This document shows positions 1-9,533 of a stretch of 64,000 bases of DNA, piece after piece. The DNA is from Bactericera cockerelli (lineage: Eukaryota; Arthropoda; Insecta; Hemiptera; Triozidae), in contig CM044955.1 in the NCBI GenBank assembly GCA_024516035.1, forward strand, positions 54,463,257-54,527,256, read 5' to 3'. The translations under genes and the position numbers were made by a program. Positions within the stretch are counted from its first letter, which is position 1. Each line of letters starts with the position of its first letter. The notes under the pieces were generated by a model, which had not been told where the DNA came from, made no database searches, and worked only from the letters and a program-made list of their open reading frames with translations.

Positions 1-212
1 TAAGAAGCTTTTGTAAGTGCAATGTCGTGTATGAGATGAGACACTTTGTCCTCTGGGGTGAAACTACTATTAGAATGGGACATTTTGTTTTCTGGACAGT
101 ATGGGATGTCTCATTTTGGGTGTCTGGGGTCAAACTACTTTCAGAAAGGGACACTTTACTTTCAGAATTAGCTAGGCTACTTTTAAAATGGGACGATAGT
201 TTAACTTTTAGG

Positions 213-516
213 TGGTGAGATGATTATATGGACGACCAGATCCAATTTCTAGGCTCCTTTCATGTCCATTGATTCTATTTGGTTTTAACGTCCTGACTTG
301 AGGTAGACAGGACGGGGGTTTTACCCTCCATTCGCAGGGAATCGTACCAGCTACCCACATTAACCTCACCCAGCCTGGGTAAGGCCGGAATTGCCAGCCT
401 CATATGTTCGGAGGGAACAGAATTTTCTGTGCGAAAAATCTGCTCCAACCGGGAATCGAACCCGGGATCTTTGGACTAAGGGCAGTAGTCACAACCGTTA
501 CGCCACGAAGGCTGGC
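213..516 (-). mobile_element. tRNA-headed SINE, 'GCCTCC' family
   Basis: Read on the minus strand, the element starts with a tRNA-like head: A-box-like TGGCGTAACGG and B-box-like GGTTCGATTCC. A body follows with the words GGGTAGCTGGTACGATTCCC and GACGTTAAAACC. The same element occurs at 13283-13570 (+), 27488-27814 (-) and in the duplicate at 45093-45396. The tail is shared with the 5S-headed SINEs. Confidence 0.8.
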
Positions 517-859
517 GATGATGATAATGATAAATCTAATAAAAAATCTTTTACATGCTGTACACACATGATAATAATAATAAAAAATCTTGTTTACGAG
601 CTATTATAAGATTGTTGACCGGCCCTTGTGGGGTGATGTTTGTGCTTAGAAACAGTTTCCATTCTCTTGGCGGAGCTTAAAGAAATTATTTCTAAGCGGT
701 TGCGTTTGGGGTCAATCGTAAGAATTTACTGTTTCGTTAAATGTTAAAACACAAGTGCTGGTATTGCACAGATTTTTCTTTTGTTGGATGAAAAGTAATT
801 TAATTCTTAAGGTCAATGAACTTAACCCTTAACTTAACGTTGAATAGTTCACGTTCTTT

Positions 860-1012
860 CTAGTTAAGAAACCTTCAGCGTGGTTAGGACTTGAATGGGA
901 AACCATTCAAATGCTCGTGATGCTACCTATTCCTGGAGTCTAATTCAGGCTGGTTGAGGTTATTGTGGGTAGCTGGTTGGTAAGTTCCAGCGAATGGAAC
1001 TGACCATTACAG
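860..1012 (+). mobile_element. 5S-headed SINE, partial
   Basis: The word GGTTAGGACTTGAATGGG resembles the intermediate element and C-box of 5S rRNA. It is followed by the tail shared with other copies (GTGGGTAGCTGGTTGGTAAG). The 5' part of the head is missing. Confidence 0.6.
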
Positions 1013-1128
1013 TAAAATCCAAAGTACCACCGATCAATCTTTTTATCACAGGAGTGGAAATATTCTATGGTCGTCAAGACTCCTGTCAGTTTTTTTCTCA
1101 CTGCCTATACCTAAAAGTTATGTAATAA

Positions 1129-1392
1129 ACACCGTGGCAGAGTGAGTTAGCGCGCTAGGCATTGTATACACGGTGACCTGGGTTCGATCCCCAGCGAGGC
1201 AGGAATTTTTCTGCTCTGTACTTGGATGTTCGGGGTCCACTCATACCTCGTGAGGAAAAATGAGCAGTTACTTGTATGAGTAACGACCAGTGGCGGTATT
1301 ACCAGAGTAAAAAGAAATTAATGTAATAGAATAATTCGAAATGTGAAGGAGGCTCTTATGCTGCGCTACCCACAAAATTGTGAAGAGGCCTT
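1129..1392 (+). mobile_element. tRNA-headed SINE, 'CCGTGGCAGAG' family
   Basis: The head reads CCGTGGCAGAGTGAGTTAGC with a B box GGTTCGATCCCC. The body contains TGCTCTGTACTTGG, CTCATACCTCGTGAGG and GCGCTACCCAC. Other copies are at 24044-24310, 58567-58885 and 32690-32826 (-). This copy ends about 50 bp before the REM exon acceptor and so forms part of the Epac intron end. Confidence 0.8.
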
Positions 1393-1442
1393 GTGCTTGA
1401 CACAAATAAAATAATACACTTCTCATTTCCACTCCTCCCCAG

Positions 1443-1620
1443 ATACATGGTGATAGCAGGCACCCCCCTGAAGAGTCTCGAGTATCTTCTGGAGACCAGA
1501 GTCTCCACTTCAGGGCTGGCTGGCGGCTCCATGGACATAGATCCCTGCCTCGAAGACTTCTTCCTCACTCACATTGTCTTCATGCCCACCAAGACTCTGG
1601 TGACAGAACTCAACAAACAA
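1443..1620 (+). CDS. Epac exon: REM (RasGEF N-terminal) domain, intact copy
   Basis: The exon encodes the start of the Ras exchange motif domain, which packs against and stabilises the catalytic helical hairpin of Epac. Visible peptides include MVIAGTPLKSLEYLLE and FFLTHIVFMPTKTLVTEL, matching the EPAC REM pattern (GTPEKILE..., VFMP...). The acceptor is a pyrimidine tract ending in AG at 1441-1442. The first base completes the Gln codon begun by the exon ending at 42979, so the phase fits. The 3' end is uncertain: the frame stays open to 1686 and no good phase-2 donor is visible before the next exon, while a GTGACA at 1600 is in phase 0. The copy at 46322 has a frameshift. Confidence 0.88.
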
Positions 1621-1699
1621 TATCCTTTACATACACTATTTGTTGTTGAAAGTTTTAGCCTTGATGAGGAATTCAAAAATAAATAAATATATTCTGTAC

Positions 1700-1983
1700 T
1701 AGTTATGTCCTCACGATACTGAGGGCGAAATTAATAGACAACATTAATAGATAGTCACAAAAGATCTATCTAAGGTCGCAGTGACAAAGAGCTTTCGTAG
1801 CCGATAGCCCTACCTTTACCAATACCAATAGTTATGTCCTCACGATACTGAGGGCGAAATTAATAGACAACATTGATAACTTAAGTCATTGTTTAGAGTC
1901 GGTTTTCCCTATCTTACACAGTTCGCAATCCGTGACTTAGCGCCACAGAGGTATTACAAATACGTCTAGTAATTTCGCCCTGA
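1700..1983. mobile_element. Short inverted-repeat element (GGGCGRAATTAATAGAC family)
   Basis: The main element (about 1851-1983) begins GGGCGAAATTAATAGACAA and ends in the inverse TAGTAATTTCGCCC. Its interior contains the family words ACTTAAGTCATTG and TTAGCGCCACAGAGG. A second partial left end, with about 45 bp of identical flank, precedes it at 1700-1745. Relatives are at 7561-7692, 15181-15313 and 60519-61077. Confidence 0.7.
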
Positions 1984-2084
1984 ATCTTGAGTTCTCTGAC
2001 GAATATTATTCAGACAACTGATGATTTACGTGAAGGCATAGTACAGAATATCTTCTTTTAAAAATCAATAGATTTTCTTTTTTA

Positions 2085-2305
2085 ATTTAGGTTTAACGTC
2101 GCTTTCAACTGCAAGGTCATATCATGACGGGGGTGTTACCTCCATTCGCAGGAAACTCACAAACTTGCTACCCACATTAACCTCACCCCGCCTGGGTTGG
2201 GCCGGAATGCCAGCATCATGAAGTCTTTACCTCGCTGGACGTTGCTTGACTTCGGTGATCCTACGAGAACCGGTGCATTCAACGCGCCATCGACGCTTGC
2301 TTATA
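2085..2305 (-). mobile_element. 5S-rRNA-headed SINE
   Basis: On the minus strand the element starts with a 5S-like head: a GCGTCGATGGCG region, then GAATGCACCGGTTCTCG, GATCACCGAAGTCAAGC and CCAGCGAGGTAAAGACTT. The common tail follows (GGGTGAGGTTAATGTGGGTA ... GCAGTTGAAAGCGACG). The head resembles the internal promoter region of eukaryotic 5S rRNA, as in SINE3-type elements. Confidence 0.75.
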
Positions 2306-2309
2306 ATCA

Positions 2310-2985
2310 ATAGATTAAATATAATTGACAAATAAATTCAATAAATAAAAATATATTTTTTTTCATATAAAAAAAATGTTTAAAAAAAATATATATTTTT
2401 ATATATTGAATTCATTTGTCAATTTAATGAAAAAATTCTGAACAAGCAACTGTCTTCAAAAAAAGAGAAAAGAAAATAAAGACAGATCTAAAAAGAGATT
2501 GTTTTACATCATCATATCATAAGGTGGCGTCATCGTGAACGATGGTAGCCAGACAGTGGAGTAATGACTTAGCACTTCTACCACTGTCTATACAAGGAGG
2601 GTAATAATTGACAAGGGCCCCCAGAACCAAGCTAATGCTGGTCTACTCCCTGTTTAAAGTCCCCCAGCCAGACTTTTAAGGTCAAACTTTGAATTTATTT
2701 GTCAATTTAATGAAAAAAATCTTAACAAGCAACTGTTGTCGCTTTAAAAAAAATTAAAATAAAAGAGATTTTTTACAACATTTTTTAAGTTAATGAAAAA
2801 ATTCTTAACAAGCAACTGTCTTTAAAAAATGAAAAGAAAATAAAGACAGATGCTTCACTTAATGGGCTTAATAGCTTCACTTATAAAACTTTGCCCTTAT
2901 AAGATTTTCTATTATTATTAAATAGATATTTGAATATTAAATAAAATCATATTTGAATTGAATTGAACAGAGATTTTTTTAGAAA
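2310..2985. repeat. AT-rich intronic stretch with internal direct and inverted repeats
   Basis: No gene is visible. TTGACAAATAAATTCAAT at 2326 faces its inverse near 2405-2420. The phrase around CAAGCAACTGTC recurs at 2440, 2725 and 2808. A dispersed repeat at 2505-2665 (GGTAGCCAGACAGTGGAG) recurs inverted at 12478-12640. Confidence 0.6.
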
Positions 2986-3062
2986 TTAAAAAAAAAAAAA
3001 AAAAAAAATGCTGTCGATTATGATGTTCCTCCTTGACCCCCGTGCACCTTCCACATGGACAG

Positions 3063-3186
3063 CAGCAACCACGAGAAAGACTTCATCCTGTCCTGCAAGC
3101 GCAGTGTGGTCCAGTTTGTGTTCCGGTGGGTGTCTGTCATCCGTCATGTTGTGTTTGATGATGCCGGCACCATGAGCTTTATACAG
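3063..3186 (+). CDS. Epac exon: end of REM domain; its donor founds the minisatellite
   Basis: It encodes a peptide beginning SNHEKDFILSCKRSVVQF and ending VFDDAGTMSFIQ. This aligns with the last REM helices of EPAC proteins (KRRVIRLV..W..., ...MAFLE). The acceptor AG at 3061-3062 lies in a short pyrimidine-rich tract; a second AG at 3065 is possible. A TGA upstream in frame excludes a longer exon. The exon ends in phase 0 at CAG before GTGAGT. Its last 27 bases plus the donor are the first unit of the tandem array at 3160-5033, so the true donor is followed by 47 near-identical decoys. Use of any later donor would bring in TGA after GTG AGT GTA. Confidence 0.85.
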
Positions 3187-5033
3187 GTGAGTGTATGATG
3201 CCGGCACCATGAGCTTTATACAGGTGAGTGTATGATGCCGGCACCATGAGCTTTATACAGGTGAGTGTATGATGCCGGCACCATGAGCTTCATACAGGTG
3301 AGTGTATGATGCCGGCACCATGAGCTTTATACAGGTGAGTGTATGATGCCGGCACCATGAGCTTTATACAGGTGAGTGTATGATGCCGGCACCATGAGCT
3401 TTATACAGGTGAGTGTATGATGCCGGCATCATGAGCTTTATACAGGTGAGTGTATGATGCCGGCACCATGAGCTTTATACAGGTGAGTGTATGATGCCGG
3501 CACCATGAGCTTTATACAGGTGAGTGTATGATGCCGGCACCATGAGCTTTATACAGGTGAGTGTATGATGCCGGCACCATGAGCTTTATACAGGTGACTG
3601 TATTATGATGCCGGCACCATGAGCTTTATACAGGTGAGTGTATGATGCCGGCACCATGAGCTTTATACAGGTGACTGTATTATGATGCCGGCACCATGAG
3701 CTTTATACAGGTGAGTGTATGATGCCGGCACCATGAGCTTTATACAGGTGACTGTATTATGATGCCGGCACCATGAGCTTTATACAGGTGAGTGTATGAT
3801 GCCGGCGCCATGAGCTTTATACAGGTGAGTGTATGATGCCGGCACCATGAGCTTTATACAGGTGAGTGTATGATGCCGGCACCATGAGCTTTATACAGGT
3901 GAGTGTATGATGCCGGCACCATGAGCTTTATACAGGTGACAGTATTATGATGCCGGCACCATGAGCTTTATACAGGTGAGTGTATGATGCCGGCACCATG
4001 AGCTTCATACAGGTGAGTGTATGATGCCGGCACCATGAGCTTCATACAGGTGAGTGTATGATGCCGGCACTATGAGCTTCATACAGGTGAGTGTATGATG
4101 CCGGCACCATGAGCTTTATACAGGTGAGTGTATGATGCCGGCACCATGAGCTTTATACAGGTGAGTGTATGATGCCGGCACTATGAGCTTTATACAGGTG
4201 AGTGTATGATGCCGGCACCATGAGCTTCATACAGGTGAGTGTGATAGCAGCGACCATGATGCCGGCACCATGAGCTTCATACAGGTGAGTGTGATAGCAG
4301 CGACCATGATGCCGGCACCATGAGCTTCATACAGGTGAGTGTGATAGCAGCGACCATGATGCCGGCACCATGAGCTTCATACAGGTGAGTGTGATAGCAG
4401 CGACCATGATGCCGGCACCAAGAGCTTCATACAGGTGAGTGTGATAGCAGCGACCATGATGCCGGCACCATGAGCTTCATACAGGTGAGTGTGATAGCAG
4501 CGACCATGATGCCGGCAGCATGAGCTTCATACAGGTGAGTGTATGATGCCGGCACCATGAGCTTTATACAGGTGAGTGTATGATGCCGGCACCATGAGCT
4601 TTATACAGGTGAGTGTATGATGCCGGCACCATGAACTTCATACAGGTGAGTGTATGATGCCGGCACCATGAGCTTTATACAGGTGAGTGTATGATGCCGG
4701 CACCATGAGCTTTATACAGGTGAGTGTATGATGCCGGCACCATGAGCTTTATACAGGTAAGTGTATGATGCCGGCACCATGAGCTTTATACAGGTGAGTG
4801 TATGATGCCGGCACCATGAGCTTTATACAGGTGAGTGTATGATGCCGGCACCATGAGCTTTATACAGGTGAGTGTATGATGCCGGCACCATGAGTTTTAT
4901 ACAGGTGAGTGTATGATGCCGGCACCATGAGCTTTATACAGGTGAGTGTATCATGCCGGCACCATGAGCTTTATACAGGTAAGTGTGATGGCAGCAACCA
5001 TGATTTTGGCACCATGAGCTTCATACAGGTGGG
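3160..5033 (+). repeat. Minisatellite of splice donors, 48 units
   Basis: The unit is mostly 37 bp, with 40-bp variants (GTGACTGTATTAT spacer) and 50-bp variants (GTGATAGCAGCGACCAT spacer, 4208-4508). Each unit starts GATGCCGGCACCATGAG and contains ATACAGGTGAGT, the exon end plus its donor. I counted 48 starts, from 3160 to 5003. A few units carry GTAAGT, GTGACA or GTGACT in place of GTGAGT. The first unit overlaps the end of the REM exon. The duplicate array at 48039 has about seven more units. Confidence 0.95.
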
Positions 5034-5034
5034 T

Positions 5035-5290
5035 ATAGGCGTATTTTTCTTTTGGATAATTTTACTCTCCAGATTCGATATTTCCAAATATTTCCAGTTT
5101 AGCTTCCCCACTATTCGTGAAAGAAAAATGCGTTTCGGTAATTTTATAGATAAACAATGAACTTCACCTATAAAAGAACTGGAAGCTAGAATTTTCCTCT
5201 TCCAGTTTGGTTAACGAAACTGGAAGAAGATTTTTCCTCTTCCAAAAGAAAAATGACTTGCTTCCAGTTTGTTCATTTTATTCCAGTTGC
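5035..5290. mobile_element. Fold-back repeat, partial relative of the 6700-7110 hairpin element
   Basis: It shares GATATTTCCAAATATTTCCA, GAAAAATGCGTTTCGG and AACTGGAAGC with the larger fold-back element downstream. Internal inverted copies of CTTCCAGTTTGGTTAAC are present. It begins directly after the last donor-array unit. Confidence 0.65.
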
Positions 5291-5317
5291 ATCCACTTTG
5301 GTTAGAAAGAAAAATAC

Positions 5318-5690
5318 GGCTTATGATAGCAGCGACCAGGATTGGAATTATGGACAACATTTTCAGAATATTAAAGGAAAAAGTCATATAACTCTGCACT
5401 ACCCACTGAAATTTTAATATACTAACAGAAGGAAGCACATTTATCTATATAAAAGAGAAATATGAACGCACGTGATTATGTGTGTCCGAATTACTTGAGA
5501 ATTTTAAGATGTGCACCGGTAGTCAAGTGGTTAACGTAGGGATCCATTGGTTCGAATCACACCCTGTGCATGATTTTTTCCTCGTTTATTTTGAGTTTAT
5601 GACCACATAATGATAAGACTCTGAGGGTTAGGTGATAGAAAATGCTTTGAGTATTAACCTCGCCTGGTGGTTACCTTCCACTGAAGAGTG
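5318..5690 (+). mobile_element. Two SINE remnants
   Basis: The stretch 5318-5432 is a tail of the CCGTGGCAGAG family (GATAGCAGCGACCAG ... CTGCACTACCCACTG). The stretch 5513-5690 is a member of the 'GTGCACYGGTAGTCAAGTGG' tRNA-headed family, with B-box-like GGTTCGAATCACACC and a tail AACCTCGCCTGGTGGTTACC. It is followed by a TTA microsatellite. Confidence 0.7.
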
Positions 5691-6150
5691 TTATTATTAT
5701 TATTATAAGAGATGGCAATTTTATAGGATAGGTTAAACCCTAGCTGAATTTGCCCAAAACTTCCAGGAATATTTTCAAAATATGTACTATATGATACCTT
5801 GAGTTCTAGCAATTCCATTAAGAAAATGTCCAATTTTAGACACATTAGGTATACTAAACTTGTATTCATTATTTTTTGTAACTACTATTAAAATTATGTC
5901 TGTCAAAAACACCATCTTAATTTCTCATAAATTTTATAAAAGAAAAATAATAGGCTCTTGTTTAGGAAGTTTTACACGAATACACGAGTATTTTATCCTT
6001 TTCAAGAAAATAAGTTCTATCCCAGATTTATGGGACTTTTTTTTGTGATAAATAAAAATGAAATTCCCATTATAAAAAATGTTCAACCTTGTCACTTCAG
6101 TTATCATATTCGTATTTTATAATATTCTGTGTCTGCCTTTTCTCTTTGCT

Positions 6151-6152
<2 letters not shown>

Positions 6153-6192
<40 letters not shown>
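6153..6192. repeat. (TC)n microsatellite
   Basis: A run of TC dinucleotides of about 40 bp; the copy at 51299-51334 is shorter. Apart from this tract, 5700-6400 is AT-rich intron in which I see no gene. Confidence 0.9.
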
Positions 6193-6194
<2 letters not shown>

Positions 6195-6407
6195 TTTTAC
6201 TCTCTTTTTTATTATTCTCTTGAATACTCCAGAATGGATCCCATTAAAACAGGATCATATGAAACGCCAGCTCTTTGTTGCTGAAAAATTCCAAATCAAA
6301 GGGCACGCCCCTCCAAATCAAACGCCCCTTCACTTTTAAATAATTTTATGTTATAAACCTTTGTTGTACCTATAATAAGCATCTATGAAAATTGTTAAAA
6401 AAAAAAT

Positions 6408-6449
6408 GTTAACCCTTCTCCTTCTCCCTTTGTTAACCCTTCTCCGCAG
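6408..6449 (+). repeat. Duplicated splice acceptor tract (two units)
   Basis: GTTAACCCTTCTCC occurs twice, about 24 bp apart, the second leading directly into the CCGCAG acceptor of the exon at 6450. It looks like a two-unit, early-stage version of the acceptor arrays found at other Epac exons. Confidence 0.7.
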
Positions 6450-6672
6450 GACCTCGCCAGTGAGGTGGAGTCAGACTCCACCATGTGGTCTGGTCTCACC
6501 GAGGAAGCGTCACTCATGCACCACGTGATGACGCACATGAAGCGCTACCAGGACGAACGAGCCGCCTCTGCCGGACAAAAGTGGAAGCTCCCGTCGTCGG
6601 GACAGCCAATCAGCTTGTTCTCCGGACCTGTAGACTCGCGCATGCGTACTATGATCCGACCCAACGACGACA
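6450..6672 (+). CDS. Epac exon: linker between REM and RA domains
   Basis: It encodes a 74-residue segment including DLASEVESDSTMW, MHHVMTHMKRYQDE and IRPNDD. Splicing from the exon ending at 3186 is phase 0. It ends with one base (A) before GTGAGT, and A plus TC from the next exon gives Ile, so the phases join correctly. The acidic end before the RA domain corresponds to the region before the IFRVYC/LFKVYC start of RA in EPACs. An identical second copy is at 51593-51815. Confidence 0.88.
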
Positions 6673-6699
6673 GTGAGTCTGTTTGGTAGTTTACTTTAG

Positions 6700-7110
6700 G
6701 ACTATTTGTCTTTTGGATTAAAAAAAATGCCAGGTTCGATATTTCCAAATATTTCCATTTTATTCCAAGGTCAACTTCACCGCATTCGTAAAAGAAAAAT
6801 GCGTTTCGGTATTTTTAAAGATAAACAATGGACTTAACCTATAAAGAACTGGAAGCAAGAATTTTCTACTTCCATTTTGGTTAACTTTGGAAGAAGAAAT
6901 TTTTCTTCCAGTTTGGTTAACCAAAATGGAAGTAGAAAATTCTTGCTTCCAGTTCTTTTATAGGTTAAATCCATTGTTTATCTTTAAAAGTACCGAAACG
7001 CATTTTTCTTTCACGAATGTGGTGAAGTTGACCTTGGAATAAAATGAAAATATTTGGAAATACCGAACCTGGAAAAAAATTTGTATCCAAAAGAAAAATA
7101 CCCTTTTTAT
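6700..7110. mobile_element. Long fold-back element (hairpin) in an Epac intron
   Basis: The two arms, about 180 bp each, are near-perfect inverted copies. The left arm contains GATATTTCCAAATATTTCC, GAAAAATGCGTTTCGG, CAATGGACTTAACC and GAACTGGAAGCAAGAATTTT; the right arm has the same words in reverse complement. The centre is near 6885-6920 (CTTCC/GGAAG). No open frame is visible. In the pre-mRNA this would form a long double-stranded stem. The duplicate is at about 51840-52250. Confidence 0.85.
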
Positions 7111-7213
7111 TACTAGCCACCTTTGCGTCGATAGCTCAACATGCACCAGTTCTGTCACTGAGGAAGAGCAACGTCGAAACATTTTAAGACTTGGATAAGT
7201 GACCATATAAAAT

Positions 7214-7310
7214 CAAACCCTCGTGATACTGGCTATTCCCAGACCAACCCAGGCTGGATGTAGTGAATGGTGGCTGGTAGGTAAGTTTACCGTCTCGAAT
7301 AACCTTGCTT
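7214..7310 (+). mobile_element. SINE tail remnant (5S/GCCTCC shared tail)
   Basis: It contains CTCGTGATACTGGCTATTCC, CCAACCCAGGCTGG and GGTAAGTTTACCGTCTCGAA, degenerate versions of the tail common to the 5S-headed and GCCTCC-headed SINEs. Confidence 0.5.
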
Positions 7311-7560
7311 TTTATAAGTCAAAACTTTAATTTTTATGCTATAAAGTGTGTCAATTTTTATGCTAATTACATATTATAGACATGGGCTGAACCCGGTAGT
7401 TTGTAAAAAAAAAAGAAAATTCTTTTCTTTTTTTACTTAATTCTACTACCCAACTTACTTATATGACCTGGTTGTAGAGTTTCAGTTGAAACCCCATACA
7501 ATTATTGCTGCCTTCTAATGAGACCTATTGTGATTGAAAACCACCCTATTTGTACTCCTA

Positions 7561-7692
7561 GGGCGGAATTAATAGACGTTTTTGTAATACCTCTGTGGCG
7601 CTAAGTCACAGATTGCGTACTGTGTAAGATAGGGAAAACCGACACTTACCAACGACTTAAGTTATTGATGTTGTCTATTAATTCCGTCCTTA
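7561..7692. mobile_element. MITE, GGGCGGAATTAATAGAC family
   Basis: The terminal inverted repeats are GGGCGGAATTAATAGAC and GTCTATTAATTCCGTCC. The interior includes ACCTCTGTGGCGCTAAGTCA and CCAACGACTTAAG. It is about 130 bp with no coding capacity, and lies just upstream of the RA-exon acceptor array. Confidence 0.8.
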
Positions 7693-8164
7693 GTGTCCAA
7701 ATCACCTCAGTTTCTTCTCCCCCAGTGTCTAAATCAACCCCATTTCTTCTCCCCCAGTGTCTAAATCAACCCCATTTCTTCTCCCCCAGTGTCTAAATCA
7801 ACCCCATTTCTTCTCCCCCAGTGTCTAAATCAACCCCATTTCTTCTACCCCTAGTGTCTAAATCACCCTGCTTCTGCCCCCAGTGTCCAAATCACCCCTG
7901 TTTCTGCCCCAGTGTCTAAATGTCAACCCCATTTCTTCTCCCCCTAGTGACCAAATCACCCCTGTTTCTGCCCCCAGTGTCCAAATCCCCCCATTTTCTT
8001 CTCCCCCAGTGTCTAAATCCACCCCATTTCTTCTCCCCCAGTGTCTAAATCACCCCATTTCTTCTCCCCAGTGTCTAAATCACCCCATTTCTTCTCCCCC
8101 AGTGTCTAAATCCACCCCATTTCTTCTCCCCAGTGTCTAAATCCACCCCATTTCTTCTCCCCAG
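7693..8164 (+). repeat. Tandem splice-acceptor array before the RA exon
   Basis: About 15 units of 30-34 bp, typically 32, each of the form TGTCTAAATCAACC followed by CATTTCTTCTCCCCCAG. Every unit carries a C/T tract ending in CAG, and the last one (8148-8164) is the real acceptor. The first two units are more diverged. The second copy of this region (52840-55810) is damaged. Confidence 0.93.
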
Positions 8165-8418
8165 TCATCTTCCGCGTCTACTGCGCGGACCACACCTACT
8201 GCACGCTCAGGTTCCCGGTGAACGCCACGGCCGAACAGATCAAGGTTTCGGCCGCCGAGAAGTTGGGCCTCCTCGTGGCGGCCTCAGATCTCCTCCTGGT
8301 GGAGGTGAAGAGCACGGGCGAGCGGGTGGTGTTCCGAGACAACGACCTCAGCATACCCACGGGCCTGTCGCTCAACGGGCGGATATTTGTGTCGCCCAAG
8401 GACCATTTGGACGCTCTG
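8165..8418 (+). CDS. Epac exon: Ras-association (RA) domain
   Basis: It encodes the ubiquitin-fold RA domain that lies between REM and the catalytic domain in EPACs. Visible peptides are IFRVYCADHTYCTLRFPV, IKVSAAEKLGL and GRIFVSPKDHLDAL, matching VYCMDHTY...IRVPV and GRLFACPREQ of EPAC2. The exon joins in phase from 6672 (A+TC) and ends in phase 0 before GTGAGC. The acceptor is the last unit of the array just upstream. Its composition is GC-rich compared with the introns. The copy at about 55811-56098 is full of indels. Confidence 0.93.
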
Positions 8419-8512
8419 GTGAGCTTTTTTTTGAAGGAGTTTTATGTTATTTTTCTTCCAGTTGTAACAACAATAAGAGAATACAGGAACTTAAAATAGG
8501 CGGTAAAAACCA

Positions 8513-8650
8513 AAGAGAGGAAGACCAAAAATGAGATGGAGAGACAAAGTTGAAGAAGACCTAAGAGAGAAAAACTGGAGAAAAGAGGACGCACTAAATA
8601 GAAAGATATGGAAGGAAATGATTCATGGAACAAATGCCGACCCCAAGTAG
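8513..8650 (+). pseudogene. LINE reverse-transcriptase C-terminal fragment
   Basis: One frame reads RGRPKMRWRDKVEEDL, then NWRKEDALNRKIWKEM, ending at a TAG at 8648. This pattern (GRP..RW.D.v..DL...W...A..R..W) is the usual C-terminus of insect non-LTR retrotransposon ORF2. No other part of the element is visible. It is a dead 5'-truncated remnant in an Epac intron. Confidence 0.75.
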
Positions 8651-8689
8651 GTTTGGGAAAAGGCAAAGTTAGAGAAGAAGAAGAAGCGC

Positions 8690-9105
8690 GCGATTAGTAA
8701 GGGTTGGGTGGAAGAGAGTGCCTAAGGCAATAACCCCGCCCTTTAGTTAGGACATATCTATACTTATATAAGAGAGTTTCACTCACTGACTGACTGACTG
8801 ACTGATTCATCACTGTTTCTCCGAACTGGTAAGTCCTAGGAAGCTGAAATTTGGTAGGTAGCTTTGTCTTATAGTCTAGATGTGCAATAAGACGGGATTT
8901 TTCGAAATTCCCACTACAACACCTGCCATTGGCGAAAAAGGATTTTTTGCTTTCACGGCCATGCCTCGGCCCGCAAAGCGGGCGACAGCCCGCTAGTATT
9001 ATGTATAATTGTATATATTTATTTTTTTTGTTATATTGTATTTTGTATTTTCGTTTGTAATTATTTGTATTGTATATGTCCTATTATCTAATAAAGTGTA
9101 AATAA
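8690..9105 (-). mobile_element. Dispersed repeats (GGGCGGGGTTATTGCC family and an ACTG-rich repeat)
   Basis: The stretch 8700-8760 is an inverted copy of the repeat seen at 12050, 35810, 42490 and 56790 (words GGGCGGGGTTATTG and TCCACCCAACCC). The stretch 8785-8997 contains (ACTG)n, AGCTGAAATTTGGTAGGTAG and CGGGCGACAGCCCGCTAG, typical of a dispersed insect repeat. No coding capacity is seen. Confidence 0.55.
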
Positions 9106-9107
9106 AT

Positions 9108-9375
9108 AAATAAAATCGCTTGCCATGCGGAAGGTCCCGGGGTCGATCCCACGTGCCGACAAAAATTTGTATTCTTAATTTGGTTGCGATTGTTTGTAAG
9201 GGAGACCTTCCGGTGCGCTCGTGTTGACCCAGCACCTAATTAGGAAGTATTGTGTCACTTCTCGCCCATCAGAGGGGAGGCATACTACGGGATGGGCAGG
9301 CTGCAACACACACCAAAAGCGCCTACAGTAGCTCCTGTTGATGGCTACGAAACAAAAACGGCTGTGAAACACTCA
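9108..9375 (+). mobile_element. tRNA-headed SINE, 'GCGCGATTAGCTCAG' family, head truncated
   Basis: It contains CTTGCCATGCGGAAGGTCCC, GACAAAAATTTGTATTC, CCTTCCGGTGCGCTCGTGTT, GACCCAGCACC and GGGATGGGCAGGCTGCAACA. Better-preserved but interrupted copies lie at 22129-22975 and 37287-37760. Confidence 0.75.
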
Positions 9376-9533
9376 TTTTTTTTTTTTGAACATGTTAAAT
9401 ACAAATATTATATAATAGTAATAAAATCAAAAAAAAATTGTTGAATATTTATTTAAAGAGATGTCTGTAACATTCAGAATCCTTGTCCCTAAAAAATCTA
9501 ATTTAATAATATCAAAACATTCTTCCTCTTCAG

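Larger units (their letters stand above)
1..8671 (+). repeat. Large direct duplication, copy A
   Basis: Position 1 matches 44881 and the match continues at near identity to about 7620, then as a degraded match to about 8671. The few differences in the clean part are single-base changes in homopolymers or short repeats, plus a different unit number in the donor minisatellite. Copy A carries the intact forms of the REM and RA exons. Whether the match extends upstream of the window cannot be seen. It is probably an uncollapsed contig overlap or haplotype copy; a genuine segmental duplication is the alternative. Confidence 0.95.

Noticed and set aside
1621..1686. Extension of the REM exon to the TAA at 1684
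   Set aside because: The residues after NKQ do not resemble EPAC and the next exon requires splicing. The exact donor stays unresolved.
3160..5033. Regular repeats resembling a CRISPR array
   Set aside because: The units are contiguous with no unique spacers, start inside a coding exon, and the genome is eukaryotic.
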